64,000 bases of DNA from Methanosarcina siciliae T4/M. GTDB lineage: Archaea > Halobacteriota > Methanosarcinia > Methanosarcinales > Methanosarcinaceae. The position numbers and the translations under genes are program-made. Below are positions 52,483 to 59,985 of the stretch, piece after piece (position 1 is the stretch's first letter; each line of letters starts with the position of its first letter). The notes under the pieces are model-generated. The model saw only the letters and a list, made by a program, of their open reading frames with translations, was not told where the DNA came from and searched no databases. The stretch spans positions 4,092,001 to 4,156,000 of the forward strand of contig NZ_CP009506.1 in NCBI RefSeq assembly GCF_000970085.1. The letters are read 5' to 3'.

Positions 52483-52656
52483 TCACCGCCCAGGTTTTCT
52501 GCACAAAGTAGTGTTCCAGCGCATTTCATTGCCGCGAGATTCGGGCTTGTGCGTGTACAGGAGATCTTCATCATCTTCCTGTTCATCCATTTCAGAACTT
52601 GAGCCTCCTTTTTCAAGAAGTTTGCCTTCTGGTAAAGTACTCTTTTCATCTTCCAT
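52483..52656 (-). CDS. 57-residue acidic mini-protein
   Basis: An excellent AAGGAGG site lies seven bases before the ATG. The frame starts MEDEKSTLPEGKLLEKGGSS, continues with a DEQEDDEDLL acidic run, and ends TLCRKPGR. Composition is ordered (acidic front, basic end) and unlike random frames in this AT-rich DNA. The overlapping 61-codon frame in the same direction lacks this site. No family is recognised. Confidence 0.6.
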   Translation of the reverse strand: MEDEKSTLPEGKLLEKGGSSSEMDEQEDDEDLLYTHKPESRGNEMRWNTTLCRKPGR

Positions 52657-52835
52657 TAACTGCCTCCTTAACTCGATAAGTTATTAATCCTTAATGAATT
52701 TCTGCGTATAAATATTGAAGATAAGACCTTAAAAACCCGTGGATAGGTATCAAAAATAATTGATGTCGGAAAATATCAGGAAAAATGTGGAAGTTAAAAA
52801 GAGAAGGCAGATTTATCTCATGCCCCCACAGTCTT

Positions 52836-53375
52836 TCAAACCTGCTGCCGGCATGCAGGAAAGGTCCATCCCATAGGGATATCAGCTTCCAATTTACCTG
52901 TTTTATCGCAAATCCTGTTTTCAAGCCGGCCTTCAATATTAAAACCGAGCTTCTTATAGAATTCAATAGCCCTTTTATTGCTTTCCCTTACGAGAAGTTC
53001 GACCCTCATTACCTCGGAGTGCTTTGATATCGTTTCCTGCAAAAGGGTCCCTAAGAGAAGTTTACCTATCCCTTTTCCCTGATAATCAGGGCGCACAACA
53101 ATTGTCAGGTCGCTGAAGATATGAGCAAAGACCTTTATTCCGGGCTTATAGGTATGGACCTCTGCGATGAGAATTTCGGGATTTTCGGGGTCCTCAATTG
53201 CCAGAATAATACCCGATTCAAGACTTTTTTCAATGAAACTTCTTACATATGCTTCTGTAACTTCATCGGCTTCTCTCGCGATTCCACCGGAACGGGATGC
53301 AACAGTCCTGTAAAGGACCACAATTTTGTGCAGATCCGAAGTTTCACCTCCCCTGACAACGTATTTTAGTTCCAT
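52836..53375 (-). CDS. GNAT-family N-acetyltransferase
   Basis: A 179-residue acetyltransferase with VVRPDYQGKGIGKLLLGTLL (acetyl-CoA loop QGKGIG) and RESNKRAIEFYKKLGFNIEGR, the classic RimI-like beta5-alpha4 end. GGGTGCGG eight bases upstream supports the ATG. The substrate cannot be inferred; RimL/phosphinothricin-type similarity is generic. Confidence 0.82.
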   Translation of the reverse strand: MELKYVVRGGETSDLHKIVVLYRTVASRSGGIAREADEVTEAYVRSFIEKSLESGIILAIEDPENPEILIAEVHTYKPGIKVFAHIFSDLTIVVRPDYQGKGIGKLLLGTLLQETISKHSEVMRVELLVRESNKRAIEFYKKLGFNIEGRLENRICDKTGKLEADIPMGWTFPACRQQV

Positions 53376-53540
53376 TTTGTTCCGCACCCAATTTTAAGAA
53401 AAAGTCATGTGCAAGTATTAAAGTATATCCATATTCCTGAGACATCAAAAAGTAAAAGGTAGAACCAGGTTGGATAAAGTAGAAAGGTTATTATTATCAG
53501 AGGATGAAAATAAAGACGTAACAGGAGATGAACCCGGCAG

Positions 53541-53966
53541 ATGAATTCATTTTCTTTTAATTCCGGAACTGAAACTAACTATGACAAGCAGTGGGCTTTT
53601 GAGGTTGCGTATTTTATCCAGCAAACAGGCACAACCCTGCAGAATTTGGGAAATCTTCTGAACGCCAGGGACTATGTTGAAGCCCGGATACTGGCTACAG
53701 AGATGAAACAGAGAGCAGAATACGAAAAAACCCTCCAGCCGGATTTCAGGACTTCGGACTATTTTGTACAGGCTCGCAGGTTGTTTAACAGCTTTCTGGA
53801 TGAGTGCGTAAATTTTGCCGAGCTCCTGAGGATTACAACCATTCAGGAAGAAACAGGGTGTGAAGAACTGCTGGACAAGCCAGAGCAGATCCGAAACTCC
53901 ATTGACAGACTGAACATTTTAAAGGAAATGTTGACAGACGAGCTCCATATAAAAGGCTGGTACTGA
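53541..53966 (+). CDS. Helical hypothetical protein
   Basis: A 141-residue, all-helical, soluble protein (WAFEVAYFIQQTGTTLQNLG, EARILATEMKQRAEYE, SIDRLNILKEML). It has two cysteines and no recognised domain. AGGAGATGAACCCGGCAG precedes the ATG. It is isolated between an acetyltransferase and the helicase. Confidence 0.6.
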   Translation: MNSFSFNSGTETNYDKQWAFEVAYFIQQTGTTLQNLGNLLNARDYVEARILATEMKQRAEYEKTLQPDFRTSDYFVQARRLFNSFLDECVNFAELLRITTIQEETGCEELLDKPEQIRNSIDRLNILKEMLTDELHIKGWY

Positions 53967-54098
53967 GTAAGCCTTGACCTGTGAAAATTAATACGTTAAA
54001 ATACAACATCTTTTCAATTCTGAACACAAAGCTTTCAATATCGGCTTTTTCCCGGATATTGCGTGTATTCCGTAAGTTTCCTGACTGAAGGGTAGCAA

Positions 54099-54469
54099 AA
54101 GATTATATACAGGGAATGGGTGTAGTGAATATCCACAGGAGTAAAAGACCGCGGTCTAATTACTCATTTGCCTGTCTCACAGGGAAAAATTCAAAATTGT
54201 CCGGAACTTATCCAAGAAAGCCATTTTTTTGCTGTATAAGTTTATGCAAATTAATTCGGATTTCCCTGATTTTTAGGCAACTTGCGCATCCCGGGGAGAT
54301 TAACCATTTGTACGGCGTGTTTACCTGTTTTTAGCGGTATCATGTACCGGTTTTGAGAAGTGGGCTTTTCCATAAAAGAACTGCCGGGCATGCGGCAGAT
54401 AGCATGTAAATAACAGCTTTACAATCTGTAAAGCCTGTAAAAAATAATTGTAAATTCTAGAGTGAGTAC
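54099..54469 (+). promoter_or_regulatory. Promoter and long structured leader of DEAD-box helicase
   Basis: GATTATATACAGG (54101-54113) is a good TATA box that would start transcription near 54130, leaving about 340 bases of leader. Two perfect hairpins stand near the gene: CTGCCG/CGGCAG (54381-54386 with 54393-54398) and GCTTTACA/TGTAAAGC (54416-54423 with 54427-54434). Long structured leaders are known for cold-induced archaeal helicase genes. The 72-codon frame at 54116-54334 looks spurious. Confidence 0.5.
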
Positions 54470-56137
54470 ATGGAAAAATTAGCAAAATTTAAGGCACTTG
54501 GGCTCTCGGACAGTACATTGGAAGCCCTCAAAAAGAAAGGTTTTGAAGAACCAACACCGATTCAGGAAAAAGTCATCCCTCTTTTTTTGAAAGGAGAATC
54601 TGACATTATAGGGCAGGCTCAGACAGGAACAGGAAAAACAACCGCTTTCGGAGCCCCCATTATAGAGAAGATCCCTGAAAAATCAGGGCATGTTCAGGCA
54701 ATAATCCTGACCCCAACAAGAGAACTTGCAATTCAGGTTTCAGAAGAGCTCAATTCCATAAAAGGAAACAAAAAACTTTATATTGTACCTATTTACGGCG
54801 GACAGTCCATGAACCAGCAACTCCGCATACTGAAGAGCGGAGTGGATATCGTTGTAGGGACACCCGGAAGGATCATCGACCATCTGGGAAGAAAAAGCCT
54901 CAACCTCGGAAATATCAAATATTTCGTACTTGACGAAGCTGACGAAATGCTGAACATGGGCTTCATTGACGATATAAAGGAAATCTTAAAGGCAACAGGC
55001 CCTGATAAAAGAATGCTTTTCTTTTCAGCTACAATGCCAAAGCCAATCCTTGGGATCGTCAAGAAGTACATGCAGAACTACGAGCATGTTACAGTTGAGA
55101 AAGAGGACCTTGCAACAAAGTTGACCGAACAGATCTACTTCGAAGTTAAGGAAAACGACAAGTTTGAAGCTCTCAGCAGAATCATCGATATAGAAGACGA
55201 ATTCTATGGGCTCGTTTTCTGCCGGACAAAGACTGACACCGGCCAGCTTGCCCAGAAACTCAGCGACAGAGGCTATGCAGCCGATGCCCTGCATGGAGAC
55301 CTCTCCCAGCAAGAACGTGAAAAAATCCTGAATAAGTTCAGGAAGCAGAAGATAAATATTCTTGTCGCAACCGATGTTGCAGCAAGAGGCATTGATATCA
55401 TGGATCTGACCCATGTCATTAACTATTCCCTGCCCCAGGACCCTGAGTCTTATGTGCACAGGATAGGAAGGACCGGAAGGGCGGGCAAACAGGGAACTGC
55501 TATCACCTTTGTTACATCCACAGAGTTCAGGCGGCTCACTTACATAAAAAAGACCTCAAAGTCCGAAATGAAGAAAGGCCGCATCCCCGAAATAAAAGAT
55601 GTAATTAAAGCCAAAAGGGCGAGAGTAAAAGACGAACTCGAAGAGACCATAAAGACAGAAGAATACGGGGACTGCCTTGAAATGAGTGAAAGACTCCTTG
55701 AGGAATACCCTGCGGAGAAAATCCTAGCTGCCCTCTTAAAGTACACGTTCAAAGAAAAGTTCGACGAAAGCATGTATACGGAAATTTCCAACACCAGTTC
55801 TTATGTCGACAGGAAAGGCAAAACCAGACTCTTCATAGCCATGGGAAAATCCGATGGTATGAGCCCGGAAAAACTTTCATACTTTATTCAGGAAGAACTT
55901 GGTGACAGCGAACTTAAAGTAAGGGATGCAGAGATTTTCCCTCATTTCTCCTTTGTAACCCTGCCCTTTGCCCAGGCTGAAGCTCTGCTCGAAATCTTTA
56001 AAAACAAAAGAAGAGGCAGAAAACCCTTTGTGGAACTTGCTCAGAAATCAAAGGGAAGGAGTCAAAAAGGTTCTAACAAAGGATACAGCAATGACAGGCC
56101 AAGAAATCCCAGCAGACCAAGAAATACGAAAAAATGA
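54470..56137 (+). CDS. deaD: DEAD-box ATP-dependent RNA helicase
   Basis: This 555-residue helicase has all core motifs: Q motif near residue 30, AQTGTGKT (50-57), PTRELA, TPGR, DEAD, SAT, then HGDLSQQERE, ATDVAARGID and HRIGRTGRAG. A DbpA-type RNA-binding domain follows (about 445-530; RLFIAMGKSDGMSPEKL and PHFSFVTLP), with a basic RGRKP...RPRNPSRPRN tail. That architecture is typical of cold-shock or ribosome-assembly helicases. The start is preceded by AGAGTGAGTAC. Confidence 0.94.
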   Translation: MEKLAKFKALGLSDSTLEALKKKGFEEPTPIQEKVIPLFLKGESDIIGQAQTGTGKTTAFGAPIIEKIPEKSGHVQAIILTPTRELAIQVSEELNSIKGNKKLYIVPIYGGQSMNQQLRILKSGVDIVVGTPGRIIDHLGRKSLNLGNIKYFVLDEADEMLNMGFIDDIKEILKATGPDKRMLFFSATMPKPILGIVKKYMQNYEHVTVEKEDLATKLTEQIYFEVKENDKFEALSRIIDIEDEFYGLVFCRTKTDTGQLAQKLSDRGYAADALHGDLSQQEREKILNKFRKQKINILVATDVAARGIDIMDLTHVINYSLPQDPESYVHRIGRTGRAGKQGTAITFVTSTEFRRLTYIKKTSKSEMKKGRIPEIKDVIKAKRARVKDELEETIKTEEYGDCLEMSERLLEEYPAEKILAALLKYTFKEKFDESMYTEISNTSSYVDRKGKTRLFIAMGKSDGMSPEKLSYFIQEELGDSELKVRDAEIFPHFSFVTLPFAQAEALLEIFKNKRRGRKPFVELAQKSKGRSQKGSNKGYSNDRPRNPSRPRNTKK

Positions 56138-56442
56138 ACTTCCATTTTTAAACTTATTTTAAACTTATTCTTTTTTCTTATTTTTTAAAATTAGAATGTT
56201 TGGAATAATATTAACCTATTACCAGAAACAACCTGAAGAAGATTTTAGGAGAAACTACCTGTTTTTCAGAAAAGTTATCTCATAAAAATATAAATCTCAT
56301 AAAAATATAAATCACGTAAAAATATAAAATGGATATCAATCTGTTTCTCTTCATAATTTATTTATCAAAAACCCTAAATATTTTGGGTATTCAACCGAAA
56401 TAAATCTCCAAGTTGAGTTATAAGCCAAGGAGGAAAATTACT
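56138..56442. other. Terminator-like and AT-rich repeat region after helicase
   Basis: T-rich runs (TTTTTAAACTTATTTTAAACTTATTCTTTTTTCTTATTTTTTAA in pieces, 56145-56190) resemble archaeal terminators. CTCATAAAAATATAAAT is repeated in tandem (about 56278-56330, two good copies and one degenerate). No gene is seen on the plus strand. Confidence 0.5.
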
Positions 56443-56598
56443 CTATTCAAGATTTATTCCGGCTGAAGTTCTATGCTTATTCACTTCTTCTTCCGAACAA
56501 TTAATCTCATACGATCGTTCTGGACAGCCTATTCCAATGTAACTGCAGGAATGCCTGCCCTTCTCATTAATCAAACACTTTGAACCCATACTGCTCAT
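56443..56598 (-). CDS. 51-residue Cys-containing mini-protein
   Basis: The frame reads MSSMGSKCLINEKGRHSCSY, then IGIGCPERSYEINCSEEEVN, and ends KHRTSAGINLE. Four cysteines (C8, C18, C25, C34) are spaced like a small metal or disulfide site and the charge pattern is protein-like. A ribosome site is weak. The surrounding 3 kb has no other conventional gene. I consider it real but unclassified. Confidence 0.5.
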   Translation of the reverse strand: MSSMGSKCLINEKGRHSCSYIGIGCPERSYEINCSEEEVNKHRTSAGINLE

Positions 56599-56880
56599 TT
56601 CAAAGGCTGACCAGTAAACATCTAAACATGCAGTTTACCCGTTGAGGATTCCATAGCCACTGAGATATATTATTCTTAGCCTTTCGATCTCTAAATAGAA
56701 AGTAATCTTTAGGTAGTTTAAATAGAAAAACATCATAATTCCTCCCCTGGAACACTGTTCTTTCTTGTTTAAAGCCATTCCCAAAGAGCTGATCTCGAAC
56801 CTGTGTTTTATTATAATGATAAGGTTTTTCAGGTTATTTTTCATCATCCGAAACCTGACTGATTCTCCAAACTCCAAGAT

Positions 56881-57027
56881 TCAAAGAGCAAATTGTGAGT
56901 TTTGAGATAAGCTCTTAAACTGACACTGACCCCAATTTTCAATGATATACCGGTTCTCTTCTCCAACCCCCCATTCCACTTTATACTCCCAGACACCTGT
57001 TCCTGAACTATAGTAGGCATCAAACAA
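56881..57027 (-). pseudogene. Possible C-terminal fragment of a lost protein
   Basis: A 48-codon frame, with TTG as only start, reads FDAYYSSGTGVWEYKVEWG, then ENRYIIENWGQCQF. The aromatic, beta-strand-like pattern is far from random, but upstream codons are interrupted. Probably the tail of a surface protein gene that has been deleted. Confidence 0.3.
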
Positions 57028-57656
57028 TTGCAGAGATATCTAGCTAAAAAGCTTAAGGGCTTTATGGAATATATATTCCAGATCTAGAAACTTTGCATTT
57101 GACGTACGACTATATTTTTGATACTCTATTCATTATTAAGCCTGGAAGCTATAACATTAATTCCCAGGCGAGTATCAATATACAGGTAGATTATGAATTT
57201 ATATAAAATGTAAAGAACGACTGTTCCTTACAAATGATAGTGTCATAATATTTATAAACAGAAGATATTAAAATCGAAAACAACTATGCAGCCAATACGT
57301 TTGGTTTATCTCATAAAATTACTTCAATTTTTCCCCATAAAACCCTCCAATAATTTACAATATAGAAAAAGAATTGTACAATGTAATAAAAGAATTACAC
57401 AAATCCCAAAAATTAATGCTTTTTGATGCAATTCCAAATTTTATGCAAGTCATTTTGCATATATTTGAAAGAGTAAATTAAAACAGTAAAATCCATTAGG
57501 TAAGTAAAAACGGCAGTTGAATAGAGGAAATATTTAAGAAATATAAAAACAGTAAAAAAGAAATAGTTATGGACTTCTTTTGAAAAGATAAAGTTACCTG
57601 AAAAGCAGGCAACTTCACACTATTTATTTTAGATATTTTATCAGTATTGTTGCTAA
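57028..57656. other. AT-rich region, no gene seen
   Basis: Very AT-rich DNA with short inverted pieces such as GGAATATATATTCC (perfect, about 57066-57079). A 67-codon minus-strand frame at 57496-57699 runs through the end of the first micro-ORF repeat and has low-complexity composition; I do not consider it a gene. Confidence 0.4.
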
Positions 57657-57734
57657 TTAAAAGCAATAGATGAGTTTCAAGAAAGTTGCCTCGTAGCAAT
57701 ATACGATATTTGAATATACAAGACTGAAGAACAT
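57657..57734 (-). CDS. Hydrophobic micropeptide, repeat copy 1 (25 aa)
   Basis: The frame reads MFFSLVYSNIVYCYEATFLK followed by LIYCF and a stop. A GGAGGGAAC site ends four bases before the ATG. The unit, about 250 bases long with a TTATATTCC TATA-like element in its leader, recurs at 57911 and 58129. The peptide is hydrophobic and aromatic, with one Glu and one Lys, and could insert in a membrane. Confidence 0.5.
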   Translation of the reverse strand: MFFSLVYSNIVYCYEATFLKLIYCF

Positions 57735-57910
57735 TTCAGTTCCCTCCGCTCTTTTCCAGTATTTTGTTCATCCCTCGTTATACACGGCCTTCTGCAATCG
57801 GAATATAAGGAAATTGCTAATAAACAATTTTCCAGATACTCCCAATAGCTCAGCAGGGCCCCCTAGCAGGGCCCTCCTAATAGCTCAGCAGAGTCCTCTT
57901 TATAGCTCAG

Positions 57911-57988
57911 TTAGCACCAGTAACAGAGTTTTAAGAAAGTTGACTCGTAGGAATATACGATATTTGAATATACAAGACTGAAGAACAT
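57911..57988 (-). CDS. Hydrophobic micropeptide, repeat copy 2 (25 aa)
   Basis: The frame reads MFFSLVYSNIVYSYESTFLK then LCYWC. It differs from copy 1 by Cys to Ser and Ala to Ser plus a different C-terminus. The same GGAGGGAAC site is present. The leader has small indels relative to copy 1 but the coding part has none, which favours selection on the frame. Confidence 0.5.
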   Translation of the reverse strand: MFFSLVYSNIVYSYESTFLKLCYWC

Positions 57989-58128
57989 TTCAGTTCCCTC
58001 CGCTCTTTTCCAGTATTTTGTTCATCCCCGTTATACACGGCCTTCTGCAATCGGAATATAGGAAAAGTGCTAATACACAATTTTCCAGATACTCTCAATA
58101 GCCCGGCAGAGTCCTCCTTACAGCTCAG

Positions 58129-58209
58129 TTAGCACCAGCTGTAACAGAGTTTTAAGAAAGTTGCCTCGTAGCAATATACGATATTGGAATATACAAGACT
58201 GAAGAACAT
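58129..58209 (-). CDS. Hydrophobic micropeptide, repeat copy 3 (26 aa)
   Basis: The frame reads MFFSLVYSNIVYCYEATFLK then LCYSWC. A synonymous TCA to TCC change is the only difference from copy 1 up to the end of TFLK apart from a Leu codon. The ribosome site here is AGAGGTAATG, in a leader unrelated to the other two copies. Confidence 0.5.
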   Translation of the reverse strand: MFFSLVYSNIVYCYEATFLKLCYSWC

Positions 58210-58270
58210 TTTCATTACCTCTTTTATTTCTGTAATTATCCAGATTTCATCGTTCTTATCGTCCTCATGA

Positions 58271-58295
58271 TAGATTGAACCAAGAATTCAATCTA
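58271..58295 (-). terminator. Hairpin between micropeptide frames
   Basis: TAGATTGAA pairs perfectly with TTCAATCTA around a 7-base loop. It lies between the frame at 58306-58383 and repeat copy 3, and may be a terminator, processing site or regulatory structure. Confidence 0.45.
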
Positions 58296-58305
58296 ACAAT
58301 TGCGA

Positions 58306-58383
58306 TTACCAGCCGAAGAGCATGCTGAGATCAAAGCCGAAAGCAAACGTAAAAAACGTGCCTAGATCAAATCCAAAAATCAT
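58306..58383 (-). CDS. Hydrophobic micropeptide, Phe/Gly-rich (25 aa)
   Basis: The frame reads MIFGFDLGTFFTFAFGFDLS then MLFGW. FGFDL occurs twice. The GGAGGGAAC ribosome site is identical to that of repeat copies 1 and 2, four bases from the ATG. It lies upstream of copy 3 in the same direction and differs in sequence, so it would be a second kind of peptide in the same array. Confidence 0.45.
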   Translation of the reverse strand: MIFGFDLGTFFTFAFGFDLSMLFGW

Positions 58384-58478
58384 GTTTGTTCCCTCCGAAT
58401 TTCATATTTTTACCAAACCGATACATGTGTACTTGCCTTTGAGCACACTTCCTTGAAACATTTGTTTGTAATCCCCTT

Positions 58479-58604
58479 TATCAAGCCCCCAAAGCTTGAT
58501 ACACTGTCAGCCACTTAGAGAGATTATTAAGGATAATTTCCTTTCTCCTTGGGAATTACAGTTCCAATTTTTATCTGGCAGTGGCTATATTTAGCTATAT
58601 ATAA
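58479..58604 (-). promoter_or_regulatory. Promoter and leader hairpin of the micropeptide array
   Basis: CTATATATAAC at 58595-58604 (read on the minus strand as GTTATATATAG) is a good TATA box, predicting a start near 58572. Within the leader TATCAAGC pairs with GCTTGATA (58479-58501, 7-base loop, 8-base perfect arms). A 19-codon frame (MFQGSVLKGKYTCIGLVKI, 58402-58461) follows the hairpin. Confidence 0.4.
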
Positions 58605-59244
58605 CAAATTATATAAGTTGAATAGAATTACATATCCTTACGAATAATAGTTCTTAAAGATTTAGAGGGAAGTATATTCATAACATAGGATATATTTTTG
58701 ATACTGTTATATGTTTGAATATTTCACTATAGTTTTGATTCTAATCTAAATATTTAAATGCGTTCCCTGATCCAAAGAGGAACTTTTTGGAACTGATTGG
58801 TTTAGAAACTGTGGTTTTCCGTCAAAAATACAATTTATTTATGAGAGAAATAGCAGTTTAAAATAACAGAGATAGGTCTCAGGATGAGAACACAAATTTT
58901 CTTCAAAAGCCACATACTTTCATAGAAAAGTTCAATCTTCAATAAATATTGTCAAAATTATGCTTTTTTTGTACGTTTGATGTTTGCAAAAATTGTATTT
59001 GAAACCAAATAGAATCCCCAAAGTTAAAAACAGTGTATCAAGTGTTTATTTTCAAAGTTCACATATAAACGTCCGACTAGAAAATCAAAAATCGACCACG
59101 GCCAGACTTTGCGGGAGAACTTTAAAAAAAAGTTAAGAGAGCATAGATTAAAATGGATTTTCTTACATAAGAGTAAAAACAATTGAGATAATTCAAAGTG
59201 ATATTTTCTGATCATATCTCAATAAAATTGGGGGGGATGCGAAC
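58605..59244. other. AT-rich intergenic region
   Basis: No gene recognised. TATA-like elements (TAGGATATATTTTTG near 58687, AAATATTTAAATGCG near 58747) could serve either side. A 63-codon minus-strand frame (59024-59215) is Phe/Leu/Lys-rich and unsupported. Confidence 0.35.
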
Positions 59245-59271
59245 ATAAATAAGAATAGTTTACCTGAGGGC

Positions 59272-59310
59272 AGGTTAACTGAGGATAGGTTAACTGAGGA
59301 TAGGTTAACT
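59272..59310 (+). repeat. 15-bp tandem repeats at the ABC ATPase N-terminus
   Basis: AGGTTAACTGAGGAT is repeated twice plus nine bases, in frame with the following ATPase, adding RLTED units. A preserved multiple of three suggests the stretch is translated. Confidence 0.8.
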
Positions 59311-59331
59311 GTTGTCGAGGTTTCCAATGTC

Positions 59332-59973
59332 ATGAAAAATTACTTGCTTGGAGACATGGAAGTTCCGGTACTCTCAGGTATTAACCTGAAAATCGAAAAG
59401 GGAGAATTCCTGGCGATTATGGGCCCATCAGGTTCGGGAAAAAGTACACTTATGAATCTGATAGGCTGCCTTGACCGGCCAACAGAAGGACGGATCCTTA
59501 TAAGGGGAAGGGATCTGCGCAGAATGTCAGATGAAGAACTTGCCCAAATACGGGGGCTTGAGATAGGGTTCGTTTTTCAGACTTTCAACCTTGTTCCTCG
59601 CCTGACAGCTATCGAGAATGTTTTACTTCCTACTTTTGCAAATTCAAGGAGCACCAATCCACGAAAACGTGCAGAGGAACTACTGCAACTTATGGGGTTA
59701 CGGGACCGCATTCACCACAGGCCGGGAGAGCTTTCCGGAGGCCAATCTCAGAGGGTCTCAATTGCAAGAGCACTCATCAATAATCCTTCCATTCTCCTTG
59801 CGGATGAACCGACCGGGAACCTGGATTCGAAAACGGGTTCTGAGATCCTTCAGATATTCATGGATTTGAACCATGAGGGAAGAACAGTAGTAATAGTCAC
59901 ACATGACCCTGAGATTGCAAAATATGCTGACAGGGTTGTCCTGGTAAAAGATGGGGAAATTAGATATAATTAA
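59332..59973 (+). CDS. MacB/LolD-type ABC ATPase, start uncertain
   Basis: This 213-residue ATPase has Walker A GPSGSGKST, signature LSGGQSQRVS, Walker B LLADEP and VIVTHD, highly similar to the gene at 62903. From the ATG at 59332 the first beta strand is missing; in-frame codons before it read LTVVEVSNV, which matches the paralogue's IIEVINV. The frame stays open back to 59212 without ATG, GTG or TTG. An ATA at 59245, six bases after GGGGGGGAT, is the best-placed candidate, so either a rare start or a mutation is involved. Confidence 0.85.
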   Translation: MKNYLLGDMEVPVLSGINLKIEKGEFLAIMGPSGSGKSTLMNLIGCLDRPTEGRILIRGRDLRRMSDEELAQIRGLEIGFVFQTFNLVPRLTAIENVLLPTFANSRSTNPRKRAEELLQLMGLRDRIHHRPGELSGGQSQRVSIARALINNPSILLADEPTGNLDSKTGSEILQIFMDLNHEGRTVVIVTHDPEIAKYADRVVLVKDGEIRYN

Positions 59974-59985
59974 GGTGGGGAATAC

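Larger units (their letters stand above)
57672..58209 (-). repeat. Tandem direct repeats carrying the micro-ORFs
   Basis: Copies align from GAGTTT at 57672, 57926 and 58147, giving periods of 254 and 221 bases. Similarity extends through the leader (CCAGTATTTTGTTCATCC and ACACGGCCTTCTGCAATCGG in copies 1 and 2) and the spacer (CTCAGTTAGCACCAG). Confidence 0.85.

Noticed and set aside
54116..54334. 72-codon frame ahead of the helicase
   Set aside because: It lies in the predicted leader, has no good ribosome site and a random-looking Cys/Phe/Arg-rich composition.
56635..56877. 80-codon minus-strand frame after the helicase
   Set aside because: It has no clear ribosome site and an Ile/Leu/Lys/Asn composition expected of AT-rich noncoding DNA.
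57496..57699. 67-codon minus-strand frame
   Set aside because: It overlaps the end of micro-ORF repeat copy 1 out of frame and its ATG is not conserved in copy 2.
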